Both the position numbers and the translations under genes were made by a program. Of a DNA stretch of 64,000 nucleotides, positions 24,900 to 33,158 are shown in pieces. Origin of the DNA: JAOTZA01 sp965224065 (GTDB taxonomy: Bacteria > Acidobacteriota > Thermoanaerobaculia > Multivoradales > JAHEKO01); assembly GCA_965224065.1 (NCBI GenBank), contig CBDCYF010000005.1, positions 868,001 to 932,000 of the forward strand, written 5' to 3'. A model generated the notes under the pieces. That model had not been told where the DNA came from. It saw only the letters and a program-made list of their open reading frames with translations, and did no database searches. The number at the start of each line of letters is the position of its first letter. Positions within the stretch are counted from its first letter, which is position 1.

Positions 24900-25333
24900 C
24901 GGGCGATCACCTCGCATTTCCCGCCGGCCTTCTCGATCTTCTCCTGCGCCGAACGGCTGAACTTGTGGGCCTGGACGGTGAGGGCCTTGGTGACCTCGCC
25001 GTCGCCGAGGATCTTGACGGGTAGCCCCGCCCGCACCAATCCCCGCTCCTCGAGCGTCTCGGGCGTCACGTCACCCTCGAAATCGGCCAGGCGGTCGACG
25101 TTGACGATCGCCCACTGCTTGCGGAAGATGTTGGTGAAGCCGCGTTTTGGGACGCGCCGGATGAGCGGCATCTGGCCGCCTTCGAATCCTCGCCGGCGGC
25201 TGAACCCCGAGCGCGACCGCTGCCCCTTGTGGCCACGGCCGGCGGTCTTGCCGGTGCCCGAGCCCGGACCGCGGCCGATCCGCTTGCGCGCCCGGCGGCT
25301 GCCCTTGGCGGGGGAAAGCTCATGCAGTTTCAT
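24896..25333 (-). CDS. rplO: 50S ribosomal protein L15
   Basis: 145 residues. The basic, glycine-rich N-terminus (RKRIGRGPGSGTGKTAGRGH) threads into 23S rRNA, and FEGGQMPLIRRVPKRGF is the other conserved block. It overlaps rpmD by ATGA upstream and secY by GTGA downstream, so translation of the three is coupled. Confidence 0.98.
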   Translation of the reverse strand: MKLHELSPAKGSRRARKRIGRGPGSGTGKTAGRGHKGQRSRSGFSRRRGFEGGQMPLIRRVPKRGFTNIFRKQWAIVNVDRLADFEGDVTPETLEERGLVRAGLPVKILGDGEVTKALTVQAHKFSRSAQEKIEKAGGKCEVIAR

Positions 25334-25533
25334 CTCGACTCCTCCTCCACGATCTCGACCAGGTGGGGAATCTTCGCCACCATGCCACGGACCGCGGGCG
25401 TGTCCTCACGCTCGACCACTTGACGGATCCGGCGCAGACCGAGGCTGTCCAGCACGTGGCGCTGCGGCCTCGGTCGCCCGATCGGGCTCCGCACCTGCCG
25501 GATCCGGATCGTCTTTGTCTTCTTCTTCGCCAT
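25330..25533 (-). CDS. rpmD: 50S ribosomal protein L30
   Basis: 67 residues. IRIRQVRSPIGRPRPQRHVL and LGLRRIRQVVEREDTPAVRG are characteristic of bacterial L30. The start could be GTG at 25536 or ATG at 25533; the ATG gives the usual MAKKK beginning and a TGATG junction with rpsE. It lies between rpsE and rplO, as in the standard spc operon. Confidence 0.97.
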   Translation of the reverse strand: MAKKKTKTIRIRQVRSPIGRPRPQRHVLDSLGLRRIRQVVEREDTPAVRGMVAKIPHLVEIVEEESR

Positions 25534-26099
25534 CACGAGGTCTCCGCGGCCGCCGCTTCGGGCTCGGCCTCCGCGTCGGCCGGCACGTCCTCGGTCGACG
25601 CCTCCTGGGCCGCCGGCAGCTCGAGACCGCGCTCTCGCATCACCTGCTTGTGGCCGCGCAGCTCTTTGAGCGCCGTCATCGTGGCCTTGACCACGTTCTG
25701 TGGGTTCTTCGAGCCGAGTGACTTGGTCAGAATATCTTGAATCCCGGCGCCCTCGATCACCGCCCGGACCGCGCCGCCGGCGATCACGCCGGTACCCTCG
25801 GAAGCCGGCTTGAGAAGCACCCGGCCCGAGCCGAAGATACCCAGCGACTCATGAGGGATCGTGGTCCCCGCCAGAGGAACCTTGAGCAGGCTCTTCTTGG
25901 CGATCTCGATCCCCTTGCGGATGGCGCTCGGAACCTCCTTCGCCTTGCCCGAGCCGTAGCCCACGCGCCCGTTGCCGTCGCCGATGACCACCAGCGCCGT
26001 AAAGGAGAAGTTCTTGCCGCCCTTGACCACCTTGGTCACGCGGTTGATGTGAACCACCTGCTCGAAGAACTCGCTCTCGTTACCAAAATCTCTGGCCAC
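25533..26099 (-). CDS. rpsE: 30S ribosomal protein S5
   Basis: 188 residues from the GTG at 26099, which has AGGAGA just upstream; the longer open frame would run into rplR. The S5 signature (INRVTKVVKGGKNFSFTALV) and the C-terminal domain (VKATMTALKEL) are intact. An acidic, alanine-rich tail of about 30 residues extends beyond the usual end. S5 helps decoding accuracy and mRNA unwinding at the entry channel. Confidence 0.97.
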   Translation of the reverse strand: MARDFGNESEFFEQVVHINRVTKVVKGGKNFSFTALVVIGDGNGRVGYGSGKAKEVPSAIRKGIEIAKKSLLKVPLAGTTIPHESLGIFGSGRVLLKPASEGTGVIAGGAVRAVIEGAGIQDILTKSLGSKNPQNVVKATMTALKELRGHKQVMRERGLELPAAQEASTEDVPADAEAEPEAAAAETS

Positions 26100-26112
26100 T
26101 ACTCTTCTCCTG

Positions 26113-26487
26113 TCAAAGCTCGAGGCCCTTGGCCCGAGCTCCTTCTGCGACCTGCCGGACGCGGCCGTGGTAGACGTACCCACCGCGATCGAACACCACC
26201 CGGTCGATACCTTTCTTCTTTGCCCGCTCCGCCACGGTCTCGCCGACCGCCCGTGCCGCCTTGGCGTCCTTGCCGCTGGTGCCCTCGAGTGCCTTGCGGA
26301 CCCCGGCCTCCTGCGAGCTGGCCTGCGCCAGCGTCACGCCTTTTGAGTCGTCGATGACCTGCGCGTAGATGTAGCGCAGACTCTTGAACACCGCCAAACG
26401 CGGTCTTGCAGCGGTCCCCGCGACGTTCTTGCGCACCCGCCGGTGGGCCCGGTCGCGGCGTTGTCTCTTTTGCTGTGCTCTGTCCAC
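26113..26487 (-). CDS. rplR: 50S ribosomal protein L18
   Basis: 124 residues. ARPRLAVFKSLRYIYAQVID and VVFDRGGYVYHGRVRQVAEG are the L18 hallmarks. L18 binds 5S rRNA together with L5 (gene at 27727). The N-terminus is strongly basic (RAQQKRQRRDRAHRRVRK). It sits between rplF and rpsE. Confidence 0.98.
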   Translation of the reverse strand: MDRAQQKRQRRDRAHRRVRKNVAGTAARPRLAVFKSLRYIYAQVIDDSKGVTLAQASSQEAGVRKALEGTSGKDAKAARAVGETVAERAKKKGIDRVVFDRGGYVYHGRVRQVAEGARAKGLEL

Positions 26488-26510
26488 GATTTGCTCCGTT
26501 CTCGCTCGCC

Positions 26511-27053
26511 CTAGGCAGCAGCTCCCGCCTTGCCGGCCTTGCGCCGGATGATCTCGTCGGCGTACTTGATCCCCTTGCCCTTGTAGGGCTCGGGTTTGCG
26601 CAGCGCTCGAATCTCGGCGGCCACCTGACCGACCTGCTGCTTGCTGGCACCGCGCACGCTGATCGTGTTGTTTTTGTCGATCTCGATCTCGACCCCCTCG
26701 GGGATGGCGTAGACAACCGGATGGGAGTAGCCGAGCGAGAAGTTCACCTTCTTGCCTTGCACCTCGGCCCGATACCCAACACCGTGGATCTCGAGCTTCT
26801 TCTCGAAACCCTCGCTGACCCCGAGCACGGCGTTGGCCAACAACGACCGCATCAAGCCGTGGCGAGATCTCTGCGGACCGCTGTCGTTTTTGCGTGTCAC
26901 CTTGACGGTGCCGTCTTCGATCTCGACGCCGATTCCGGGCACCAACGGTTGCGAGACCTTGCCCTTCGGGCCCTCGGCCACAAAGACACCGTCGGCCAAC
27001 GCGACCTTGATTCCGGACGGCACCGGGATGGGTTCATTTCCTATGCGAGACAT
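26511..27053 (-). CDS. rplF: 50S ribosomal protein L6
   Basis: 180 residues, two L6 half-domains. MSRIGNEPIPVPSGIKV at the N-terminus and PEPYKGKGIKYADEIIRRK near the C-terminus are diagnostic. L6 binds 23S rRNA near the sarcin-ricin loop and the factor-binding site. It lies between rpsH and rplR in the spc order. Confidence 0.98.
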   Translation of the reverse strand: MSRIGNEPIPVPSGIKVALADGVFVAEGPKGKVSQPLVPGIGVEIEDGTVKVTRKNDSGPQRSRHGLMRSLLANAVLGVSEGFEKKLEIHGVGYRAEVQGKKVNFSLGYSHPVVYAIPEGVEIEIDKNNTISVRGASKQQVGQVAAEIRALRKPEPYKGKGIKYADEIIRRKAGKAGAAA

Positions 27054-27084
27054 CTCGTTTCTCCTCGATCGCCGGGCGTGGGGA

Positions 27085-27489
27085 CTACCAAACCTCGCAC
27101 AAGACTTCGCCTCCGACCCGCTTCTCGCGCGCCTCGGCGTCGGTGAGCAATCCCTGCGACGTCGACACGATACCGATGCCCAGGCCGTTGAGAACGGGTT
27201 TGAGGTCGTCGGTACCGCCGTAGACCCGCCGGCCCGGCTTCGAGACGCGGCGCATGTGCCGGATCGCCGGATCGCCGTCGTGGTTGTACTTCAAAAACAC
27301 TCTCACGGACTTCTTGACCGGGTCCTCTTCGTTGACGGCCTCGAAACCCTCGATATATCCCTGCTCCTGGAGGATGCGGCAAATCTCCACCTTCACCTTG
27401 GAGGCGGGAAACTCCAACTGGTCGTGTTTGGCCACATGGGCGTTGTGGATCCGGCTCAACAGATCGGCGATCGGGTCGGTCATCGTCAT
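27085..27489 (-). CDS. rpsH: 30S ribosomal protein S8
   Basis: 134 residues from the ATG at 27489 (MTMTDPIADLLSRIHNAH); a GGGAG lies 9 bases upstream. The ATG at 27483 is an alternative. Upstream open frame sequence overlaps the S14 gene and is rejected. The C-terminal signature VSTSQGLLTDAEAREKRVGG is intact. S8 binds helix 21 of 16S rRNA and, in well-studied bacteria, represses the spc operon at rplE. Confidence 0.97.
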   Translation of the reverse strand: MTMTDPIADLLSRIHNAHVAKHDQLEFPASKVKVEICRILQEQGYIEGFEAVNEEDPVKKSVRVFLKYNHDGDPAIRHMRRVSKPGRRVYGGTDDLKPVLNGLGIGIVSTSQGLLTDAEAREKRVGGEVLCEVW

Positions 27490-27520
27490 CTCGAAAAACT
27501 CCCTGACGGCAAATATGCCT

Positions 27521-27706
27521 TTACCAGCTCGCCTTGGTGACGCCGGGTAGATACCCCTGAAGCGCCAGGTTGCGGAAGCAAATCCGGCAGAGACCGAACT
27601 TGCGCATATAACCGCGCGGCCGGCCACAGCGGCGGCAGCGATTGCGAAACCGGATCGCAAACTTGGGCTTTCTCTTCAATTGAGCCATCTTGGCTTTGGT
27701 CGCCAT
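27521..27706 (-). CDS. rpsZ: 30S ribosomal protein S14, zinc form
   Basis: 61 residues, the short S14 type. Cys24, Cys27, Cys40 and Cys43 make the zinc knuckle (CRRCGRPRGYMRKFGLCRIC). S14 is a late-assembling protein of the 30S head. With S4, L24 and L36 also in cysteine-bearing forms, the ribosomal set here looks zinc-rich. It sits between rplE and rpsH. Confidence 0.98.
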   Translation of the reverse strand: MATKAKMAQLKRKPKFAIRFRNRCRRCGRPRGYMRKFGLCRICFRNLALQGYLPGVTKASW

Positions 27707-27726
27707 CTCTTCTCTCCTTGGTTCCG

Positions 27727-28347
27727 TCAGCTCGCCTGCTGCTGCGGCTCCTGCCGCCGGCGAAAGGGCATCCCCAGCTCCCGCAGCAGATGGAGAGCCA
27801 GCTCGTCCCGCTCGGCCGAGGTCACGATGGTCACATTGAGCCCCTTGGACTGGTCCACCTCGTTGTAGTTGAGATCGGGAAAGATCAGGTGATCCTGGAC
27901 CCCCATGGTGTAGTTGCCACGGCCGTCAAAGCTGCCCTCGGGCAGACCCCGGAAATCGCGCACACGCGGGATGGCGGTGGCGATCAAACGATCCAGAAAA
28001 TCCCACATCCGCCGGCCGCGCAGGGTCACGCGGCATCCGATCGGCATCCCCTCGCGAACCTTGAAGTTGGCGATCGACTTGCGGGCGCGGGTCACGGTCG
28101 CCCGCTGCCCGGCTATCTGGCTGAGCTCTTCGGCGGCCTGGTCGAGCAACTTGATGTTCTGGGTCGCCTCTCCCAAGCCCACGTTGAGCACGACTTTCTC
28201 GATCCTCGGAATCGCCATGACGTTGTCGATCCCGAACTCCTTCTGCAGGCTGGGGACGATCTCGTCGTGGTAACGCTTTCGGAGCCGCGGGACGTAGCTC
28301 GCTTCGCGCTCCTGGGCGTGAGTCTTCTTGTCGGCTTTCTTGGCCAT
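27727..28347 (-). CDS. rplE: 50S ribosomal protein L5
   Basis: 206 residues, about 25 longer than the common form because of a charged N-terminal extension (MAKKADKKTHAQEREASYV). The core blocks VLNVGLGEATQNIKLLDQAA and GCRVTLRGRRMWDFLDRLI are intact, as is the C-terminal RELGMPFRR. L5 binds 5S rRNA and contacts S13 in the inter-subunit bridge. It lies between rplX and rpsZ. Confidence 0.97.
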   Translation of the reverse strand: MAKKADKKTHAQEREASYVPRLRKRYHDEIVPSLQKEFGIDNVMAIPRIEKVVLNVGLGEATQNIKLLDQAAEELSQIAGQRATVTRARKSIANFKVREGMPIGCRVTLRGRRMWDFLDRLIATAIPRVRDFRGLPEGSFDGRGNYTMGVQDHLIFPDLNYNEVDQSKGLNVTIVTSAERDELALHLLRELGMPFRRRQEPQQQAS

Positions 28348-28369
28348 TGTCTTCCGATGCCTCAGATCC

Positions 28370-28693
28370 TTAGTTGAAGGTCGCCTCGCACAGCTTGCAC
28401 ACCCTCACCCCCGAGCCGTTCTCGAGACGCTTGCGCCCCACCCGCGTCGCCTTGCCGCACTCGGGGCAGATCAGCTTGAGGTTGGAGAGCCGAATCGGCG
28501 CTTCGCGCTCGAGGATCCCCCCCTTGACCTGCTTTTGCGGATTGGGTCGCGTGTGACGCTTGACCATGTTGACGCGCTCGACGATCGCGGTGCCGTTGGC
28601 CGGCTGCACACGCAGCACCTTGCCCTTGGCGCCACGATCGCGCCCACGGGTCACAACGACGTCGTCGTTTTTCTTGATTCTCAGCTTCTCCAT
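28370..28693 (-). CDS. rplX: 50S ribosomal protein L24 with zinc ribbon
   Basis: 107 residues. The KOW motif (RIKKNDDVVVTRGRDRGAKG) is at the N-terminus, and the C-terminus carries CPEC and CKLC pairs (LICPECGKATRVGRKRLENG then VRVCKLCEATF), the zinc-ribbon variant of L24. L24 is an early assembly initiator of the 50S subunit and lies near the tunnel exit. It is between rplN and rplE. Confidence 0.97.
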   Translation of the reverse strand: MEKLRIKKNDDVVVTRGRDRGAKGKVLRVQPANGTAIVERVNMVKRHTRPNPQKQVKGGILEREAPIRLSNLKLICPECGKATRVGRKRLENGSGVRVCKLCEATFN

Positions 28694-28718
28694 GACATTC
28701 CCCGTTCAACGACTCAGC

Positions 28719-29087
28719 CTAGAGGACCTCCGGTGCGAGGGAGACGATCTTCATAAACCGGCGTTCGCGCAGCTCGCGCGCCACGGGACCAAAAACACGC
28801 GTGCCGATCGGCTCTCCCGCTTCGTTGACCAGCACCGCCGAGTTGTTGTCAAAACGAATGTAGCTGCCGTCCCGCCGGCGGGTCGCACGGCGGGTGCGGA
28901 CCACGACGGCCCGGACCACCTGGCCCTTCTTGACCGTGCCCTCGGGAGTCGCCTCCTTGACCGAGGCGGTGATCAAATCGCCGAGGCCGCCGGTCTTGCC
29001 GGCCGAGCCGCCGCGCATGTGAATGCACGCGATCTTGCGGGCCCCCGAGTTGTCCGCCACGTCGAGCACTGTTCCCATCTGGATCAT
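28719..29087 (-). CDS. rplN: 50S ribosomal protein L14
   Basis: 122 residues from the ATG at 29087 (MIQMGTVLDVADNSGARKI); the longer open frame overlaps rpsQ and is rejected. The L14 block YIRFDNNSAVLVNEAGEPIG is intact. L14 takes part in bridge B8 and binds the silencing factor RsfS in other bacteria. It starts 5 bases after the rpsQ stop. Confidence 0.98.
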   Translation of the reverse strand: MIQMGTVLDVADNSGARKIACIHMRGGSAGKTGGLGDLITASVKEATPEGTVKKGQVVRAVVVRTRRATRRRDGSYIRFDNNSAVLVNEAGEPIGTRVFGPVARELRERRFMKIVSLAPEVL

Positions 29088-29092
29088 CGGCG

Positions 29093-29377
29093 CTAACCTC
29101 CCGCGGCTTTCTGGATCACCCGCTGGACGCGCCAGCGCTTGAGCTTGGACACCGGCCGGGTGGCCACGATCGCGACGCGGTCGCCGACCCCGCACTCGTT
29201 GGCGGCGTCGTGGGCGTAGTACCGCGAGCTCTTCCTCATATACCGGTGGTAGAGACGATGCACCACCGTCTTCTCCACCTTGACCACCACGGTCTTGTCC
29301 ATTTTTGTACTCACGATGGTGCCCACCAGCTCCTGGCGGCGGCCTCGTGTCTTCTCGGTGTTCTGCTCCGTCATCAT
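29093..29377 (-). CDS. rpsQ: 30S ribosomal protein S17
   Basis: 94 residues (93 if the second of two adjacent ATG codons is used). ELVGTIVSTKMDKTVVVKVE and GDRVAIVATRPVSKLKRW are typical of the S17 OB fold. S17 is a primary binder of 16S rRNA. It lies between rpmC and rplN. Confidence 0.97.
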   Translation of the reverse strand: MMTEQNTEKTRGRRQELVGTIVSTKMDKTVVVKVEKTVVHRLYHRYMRKSSRYYAHDAANECGVGDRVAIVATRPVSKLKRWRVQRVIQKAAGG

Positions 29378-29387
29378 GTCCCCGCCG

Positions 29388-29585
29388 TCAGGCCGAAGCG
29401 GCCTGTTTTTCCTGAAGCACAGTCAACACCCTGGCCAGATCGCGCTTGACGGCGCCGATCTTGGCCGGGTTTTCGAGCTGACCCGTGACTTTCTGCAGAC
29501 GCAGCGCAAAGAGCTGCTCGGCCAACTCGGTCTCCCGGTCGCGGAGCTCGTCCAGCGTCTGTTCTCTTAGCTCTTCGGCTTTCAT
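29388..29585 (-). CDS. rpmC: 50S ribosomal protein L29
   Basis: 65 residues forming two helices. MKAEELREQTLDELRDRETE and ENPAKIGAVKRDLARVLTVL are the L29 signature. L29 sits at the tunnel exit next to L23, where trigger factor and SRP bind. Its ATG follows directly on the rplP stop. Confidence 0.98.
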   Translation of the reverse strand: MKAEELREQTLDELRDRETELAEQLFALRLQKVTGQLENPAKIGAVKRDLARVLTVLQEKQAASA

Positions 29586-30008
29586 CTATCCACTCCACTC
29601 GGTCTCGCGCGAGATGTAACGGGTACGAATGCCAAGCTTGTGAGAGGCCAGCTCCATGGCGCGCTTGGCCACCTGGGGCTCGACACCTTCGAGCTCGAAG
29701 AGCACCCGCCCCGGCTTGACCACGGCGACCCACTCTTCCGGGTTGCCCTTGCCCTTGCCCATACGGGTCTCGAGCGGTTTCTTGGTGATCGGCTTGTCGG
29801 GGAAAATCCGGATCCAGATCTTGCCCCCACGCTTGACACCGCGGGCGATGGCGATACGGGCGGCCTCGATCTGGCGCGCGGTGATCCACCCGGCGTCGAG
29901 TGCCTGTAGCGCGTACTCGCCAAAGGCGAGGTAGTCGCCGCCCTTGGCGCGCCCGGCGCGACGCCCGCGCTGCTGCTTGCGATGCTTGACCTTTTTGGGC
30001 ATCAACAT
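29586..30008 (-). CDS. rplP: 50S ribosomal protein L16
   Basis: 140 residues. MLMPKKVKHRKQQRGRRAG at the start, then WITARQIEAARIAIARGVKR and the PITKKPLETRMGKGKGNPEE loop that reaches toward the peptidyl-transferase and A-site region. L16 is a late and essential assembly protein. It lies between rpsC and rpmC. Confidence 0.98.
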   Translation of the reverse strand: MLMPKKVKHRKQQRGRRAGRAKGGDYLAFGEYALQALDAGWITARQIEAARIAIARGVKRGGKIWIRIFPDKPITKKPLETRMGKGKGNPEEWVAVVKPGRVLFELEGVEPQVAKRAMELASHKLGIRTRYISRETEWSG

Positions 30009-30035
30009 GGCGAATTCTCCTCAGACGGACGCGTC

Positions 30036-30686
30036 TCAGACGGCGATCCGACGCGCCTTCTCGCGCAACAAGTCTCCCTTGTAGATCCACACCTTGACCC
30101 CCACCACCCCGTACGCGGTGTGCGACTCGGCCAGCCCGTAGTCGATGTCCGCTTTGAGCGTGTGGAGCGGCAGCCGGCCGTCCTGATACCACTCCGAGCG
30201 GGCGATCTCCGAGCCACCCAGGCGGCCCGAGACCATAATCTTGAAGCCCTTGGCGCCAAACCGGAAGGCCGACTCCATGGCCTTTTTCATCGCCCGGCGA
30301 AACGCCACCCGGCGCAGCAGTTGATAGGCGACCGATTCGGCTACCAGTTGCGCCTCGAGCTCCGGCCGAGTGATCTCCTGGATGTTGATGTGGACGGGAC
30401 GTCCCATCTTCTTCATCAGGTCGTCGCGCAGCTTGTCGACCTCGGCCCCCTTGCGGCCGATGATGATCCCCGGACGCGAGGTGTAGATGGTCACCCGCAG
30501 CTTGTCGGCCGCCCGCTCGATGTCGATCTCGCTCACCCCGGCGTGCCCGAGCCGGCGTTTGAGCGCCGAGCGCAGCGACAGATCCTCGTGCAGCAGATCG
30601 GCATAGTCCTGATCCGCGTACCACCGCGAATGCCACGGCTTGTTGTAGACCAGACGAAAACCGTAAGGGTTGGTTTTTTGACCCAC
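30036..30686 (-). CDS. rpsC: 30S ribosomal protein S3
   Basis: 216 residues. MGQKTNPYGFRLVYNKPWHS at the N-terminus, the type II KH domain with RPGIIIGRKGAEVDKLRDDL, and the C-terminal VWIYKGDLL. S3 lines the mRNA entry channel with S4 and S5 and contributes to helicase activity. It lies 11 bases after rplV. Confidence 0.98.
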   Translation of the reverse strand: MGQKTNPYGFRLVYNKPWHSRWYADQDYADLLHEDLSLRSALKRRLGHAGVSEIDIERAADKLRVTIYTSRPGIIIGRKGAEVDKLRDDLMKKMGRPVHINIQEITRPELEAQLVAESVAYQLLRRVAFRRAMKKAMESAFRFGAKGFKIMVSGRLGGSEIARSEWYQDGRLPLHTLKADIDYGLAESHTAYGVVGVKVWIYKGDLLREKARRIAV

Positions 30687-30697
30687 TTCCGAGCTCC

Positions 30698-31051
30698 TTA
30701 GCCTTCTTCCTCGACCTTGCGGGTGTCGAGGGTGATCGTGACGTGGCTCTGCCGCTTGAGGATCCGAAAGGCCCGGCCCATCGGCTGCGCCCGGATCCGC
30801 TTGAGCGTCGGCCCACCGTCCACAAACGCCGACTTGACGTAGAGACGATCGATGTCGACGTTTTCGTCGCGGCTCTCGACGTTGGCGATCGCCGACTGCA
30901 GGAGCTTCCTCACCGGACGCGCGGCCGATTTCTTGCTCAGCTCCAACAGATTGGCGGCGGCCTGCACGTCCTTGCCGCGGATCTGATCGATCAGCAAGCG
31001 GACCTTTTGCGGCGACGCCTGCAGATAACGAAGTTTGGCGGTTGCTTCCAT
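30698..31051 (-). CDS. rplV: 50S ribosomal protein L22
   Basis: 117 residues. LRYLQASPQKVRLLIDQIRG at the N-terminus and the hairpin region PTLKRIRAQPMGRAFRILKR that lines the exit tunnel are both normal; the loop shows none of the deletions linked to macrolide resistance elsewhere. It lies 3 bases after rpsS. Confidence 0.98.
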   Translation of the reverse strand: MEATAKLRYLQASPQKVRLLIDQIRGKDVQAAANLLELSKKSAARPVRKLLQSAIANVESRDENVDIDRLYVKSAFVDGGPTLKRIRAQPMGRAFRILKRQSHVTITLDTRKVEEEG

Positions 31052-31054
31052 CTT

Positions 31055-31339
31055 CTACCTCGGTCTGGCGGTCTTTTCCCGTCTGCCACCGTGACCGCGA
31101 TACGTCCGGGTCATGGCGAACTCGCCGAGCTTGTGGCCCACCATGTTCTCGGTCACGTAGACGGGGATGAACTTCATGCCGTTGTGGACTGCGATGGTCA
31201 GCCCCACCATGTCCGGGATGATGGTCGATCGACGAGACCAGGTCTTGATGACCTTGCGGTCCCCACCGGCAACGGCCCTCTGCACCTTGCCGAGCAGGTG
31301 GTCGTCGATAAAAAACCCTTTTTTGAGCGAACGTGCCAT
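31055..31339 (-). CDS. rpsS: 30S ribosomal protein S19
   Basis: 94 residues. MARSLKKGFFIDDHLLGKVQ, WSRRSTIIPDMVGLTIAVHN and KLGEFAMTRTYRGHGG are the family blocks. S19 forms a complex with S13 in the 30S head and takes part in inter-subunit bridging. It lies between rplB and rplV. Confidence 0.98.
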   Translation of the reverse strand: MARSLKKGFFIDDHLLGKVQRAVAGGDRKVIKTWSRRSTIIPDMVGLTIAVHNGMKFIPVYVTENMVGHKLGEFAMTRTYRGHGGRREKTARPR

Positions 31340-31369
31340 CTCTTCCCCTTAGCTGATCTCTGGCTCCGG

Positions 31370-32197
31370 CTACTTGCGCCGCCGATCGCGAACGATCATC
31401 TTGTCGGTCCGCCGGTTTCTCCTCGTCTTGTACCCCTTGGCGGGCTGACCCCAGGGCGAACAGGGGTGCCGGCCGCCCGAGCTGCGGCCCTCGCCGCCAC
31501 CCATCGGGTGGTCCACCGGGTTCATCACGACCCCACGGTTGTGGGGACGCCGGCCGCGCCAGCGCTTGCGCCCAGCCTTGCCAAGCGTGCGGTTCTCGTG
31601 GTCCAGATTGCCGACCTGGCCGATCGTTGCCATACAGCGGACGTGAACCTTGCGCACCTCTCCCGACGGTAGGCGGAGCAAGGCGTCGTGGCCCTCCTTG
31701 GCCATGAGCTGGGCGCCGCCGCCGGCGCTGCGCACCATCTGCCCGCCCTTGCCGATCTTCATCTCGATGTTGTGGACGATCGTGCCGACGGGGATCTTGG
31801 ACAGGGGCAGCGCGTTGCCCGGGTTGATCGGCGCGTCCTCACCGGACAACACCTCAGCGCCGATCTCCAGACCCTTGGGCCACAGGATGTAGCGCTTCTC
31901 GCCATCGGCATAGTGCAGCAGGGCGATGCGCGCGGACCGGTTGGGGTCGTAGTGAACGGCCTTGACGGTCGCCGGAACACCGCTCTTCTCGCGGCGAAAA
32001 TCCACCACGCGGTAGCGGCGCTTGTGGGACCCGCCGCGGAAGCGAACCGTGATCCGCCCGCGGTTGTTGCGGCCACCGCTGCGCTTCTTGCCCTCGAGCA
32101 GCGACTTCTCGGGCTTGCCCGGGGTCAGCTCCTCGAAGGTCGGAACCGTCGAAAAGCGGCTGGCGGGATTCGTGGGCTTGATCTTTCTGCTGGGCAT
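31370..32197 (-). CDS. rplB: 50S ribosomal protein L2
   Basis: 275 residues. The OB and SH3-like domains are present, with NNRGRITVRFRGGSHKRRYR in the N-terminal half and the rRNA-binding VVMNPVDHPMGGGEGRSSGG in the C-terminal part. The histidine of the HPMGGG loop, which approaches the peptidyl-transferase centre, is conserved. It lies between rplW and rpsS. Confidence 0.98.
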   Translation of the reverse strand: MPSRKIKPTNPASRFSTVPTFEELTPGKPEKSLLEGKKRSGGRNNRGRITVRFRGGSHKRRYRVVDFRREKSGVPATVKAVHYDPNRSARIALLHYADGEKRYILWPKGLEIGAEVLSGEDAPINPGNALPLSKIPVGTIVHNIEMKIGKGGQMVRSAGGGAQLMAKEGHDALLRLPSGEVRKVHVRCMATIGQVGNLDHENRTLGKAGRKRWRGRRPHNRGVVMNPVDHPMGGGEGRSSGGRHPCSPWGQPAKGYKTRRNRRTDKMIVRDRRRK

Positions 32198-32209
32198 ACC
32201 GGTTTCTCC

Positions 32210-32500
32210 CTACACTCCCTCGAAGAACTCGATCGGCTTCTCGCCGGCCTTGAGCCGGACATAGGCCTTTTTCCAATCCGGCTGACGACCGACAAAACGC
32301 CCCTGGCGGCGCACCTTGCCGTGCATGTTGGCGACTCTCACTTCGGCCACCCGGACCTTGAACTGTGCCTCGACGGCCCGCTTGATCTCGATCTTGTTGG
32401 CCCGCGCGTCCACCTCGAAGGCGACGATTCCCTTCTCGTCCTTGAGCAGGGTGGACTTCTCCGTGATCAGCGGCCGGCGGATGATTTCCTGCACCCTCAT
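32210..32500 (-). CDS. rplW: 50S ribosomal protein L23
   Basis: 96 residues from the ATG at 32500 (MRVQEIIRRPLITEKSTLL), overlapping the rplD stop by ATGA. The long loop (MHGKVRRQGRFVGRQPDWKK) and the strands AFEVDARANKIEIKRAVE are standard. L23 is the docking site for trigger factor and SRP at the tunnel exit. Confidence 0.97.
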   Translation of the reverse strand: MRVQEIIRRPLITEKSTLLKDEKGIVAFEVDARANKIEIKRAVEAQFKVRVAEVRVANMHGKVRRQGRFVGRQPDWKKAYVRLKAGEKPIEFFEGV

Positions 32501-33144
32501 CGCGACAGCACCTCCATCAGGCGGCCGAGCGCCTCCTCGCTGCACACCACGGTCGGCCGGTCCACGACGTCGTAGACAGTCACCGCCAGGGCGTCGACCG
32601 TCTTGAGACTCGGGTGGTTGCGCGATGCCAGGTTCAGGTTCTCGTTGTCATGGCGGTCGACCAGGAGAATCTTGCCGTCCACCCCGAGCTTGGCCAAGCG
32701 CTCACCGAGCGCCCCAGTCTTGTGGCTTTCGAGCGCCAGGCTGTCCACTACCACGATCCCCTTGTCGGCCAGCTTGCGAGACAGCGCCGACTTCAGGGCG
32801 TTTCGTTTCTCGCGCGGCGTGAGACCGAGGTCGTACTTGCGCGGCCGCGGGCCGTGCACGATGCCGCCGCTTCGCCACAGGGGCGAGCGCACGTCACCGG
32901 CCCGGGCCCGGCCCGTTCCCTTCTGACGGTAAGGCTTGCGGGTCGAACCCCTCACTTCACGGCGGGTCTTGGTCTTGTGAGTCCCGGCGCGCTGGGCCGC
33001 CAGGTGGGCACGCACCGCCGCGTGGATGAGCGGCTCCCGGTAGGGGTAGCCGAACACCGCTTCGGGGAGCTCGATCTCCTTGACCTTCTTGTTGTCGAGA
33101 TCTTTGACTGGGATCTTCATTGCCTTCGCCTTCGCCATCGCCAT
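32497..33144 (-). CDS. rplD: 50S ribosomal protein L4
   Basis: 215 residues from the ATG at 33144 (ATG codons at 33138 and 33120 are alternatives; the last begins MKIPVKDL). The extended tunnel loop is present (KTKTRREVRGSTRKPYRQKG then TGRARAGDVRSPLWRSGG). In model bacteria L4 also represses the S10 operon. It lies 14 bases after rplC. Confidence 0.95.
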   Translation of the reverse strand: MAMAKAKAMKIPVKDLDNKKVKEIELPEAVFGYPYREPLIHAAVRAHLAAQRAGTHKTKTRREVRGSTRKPYRQKGTGRARAGDVRSPLWRSGGIVHGPRPRKYDLGLTPREKRNALKSALSRKLADKGIVVVDSLALESHKTGALGERLAKLGVDGKILLVDRHDNENLNLASRNHPSLKTVDALAVTVYDVVDRPTVVCSEEALGRLMEVLSR

Positions 33145-33158
33145 CACTACTACCCCGG

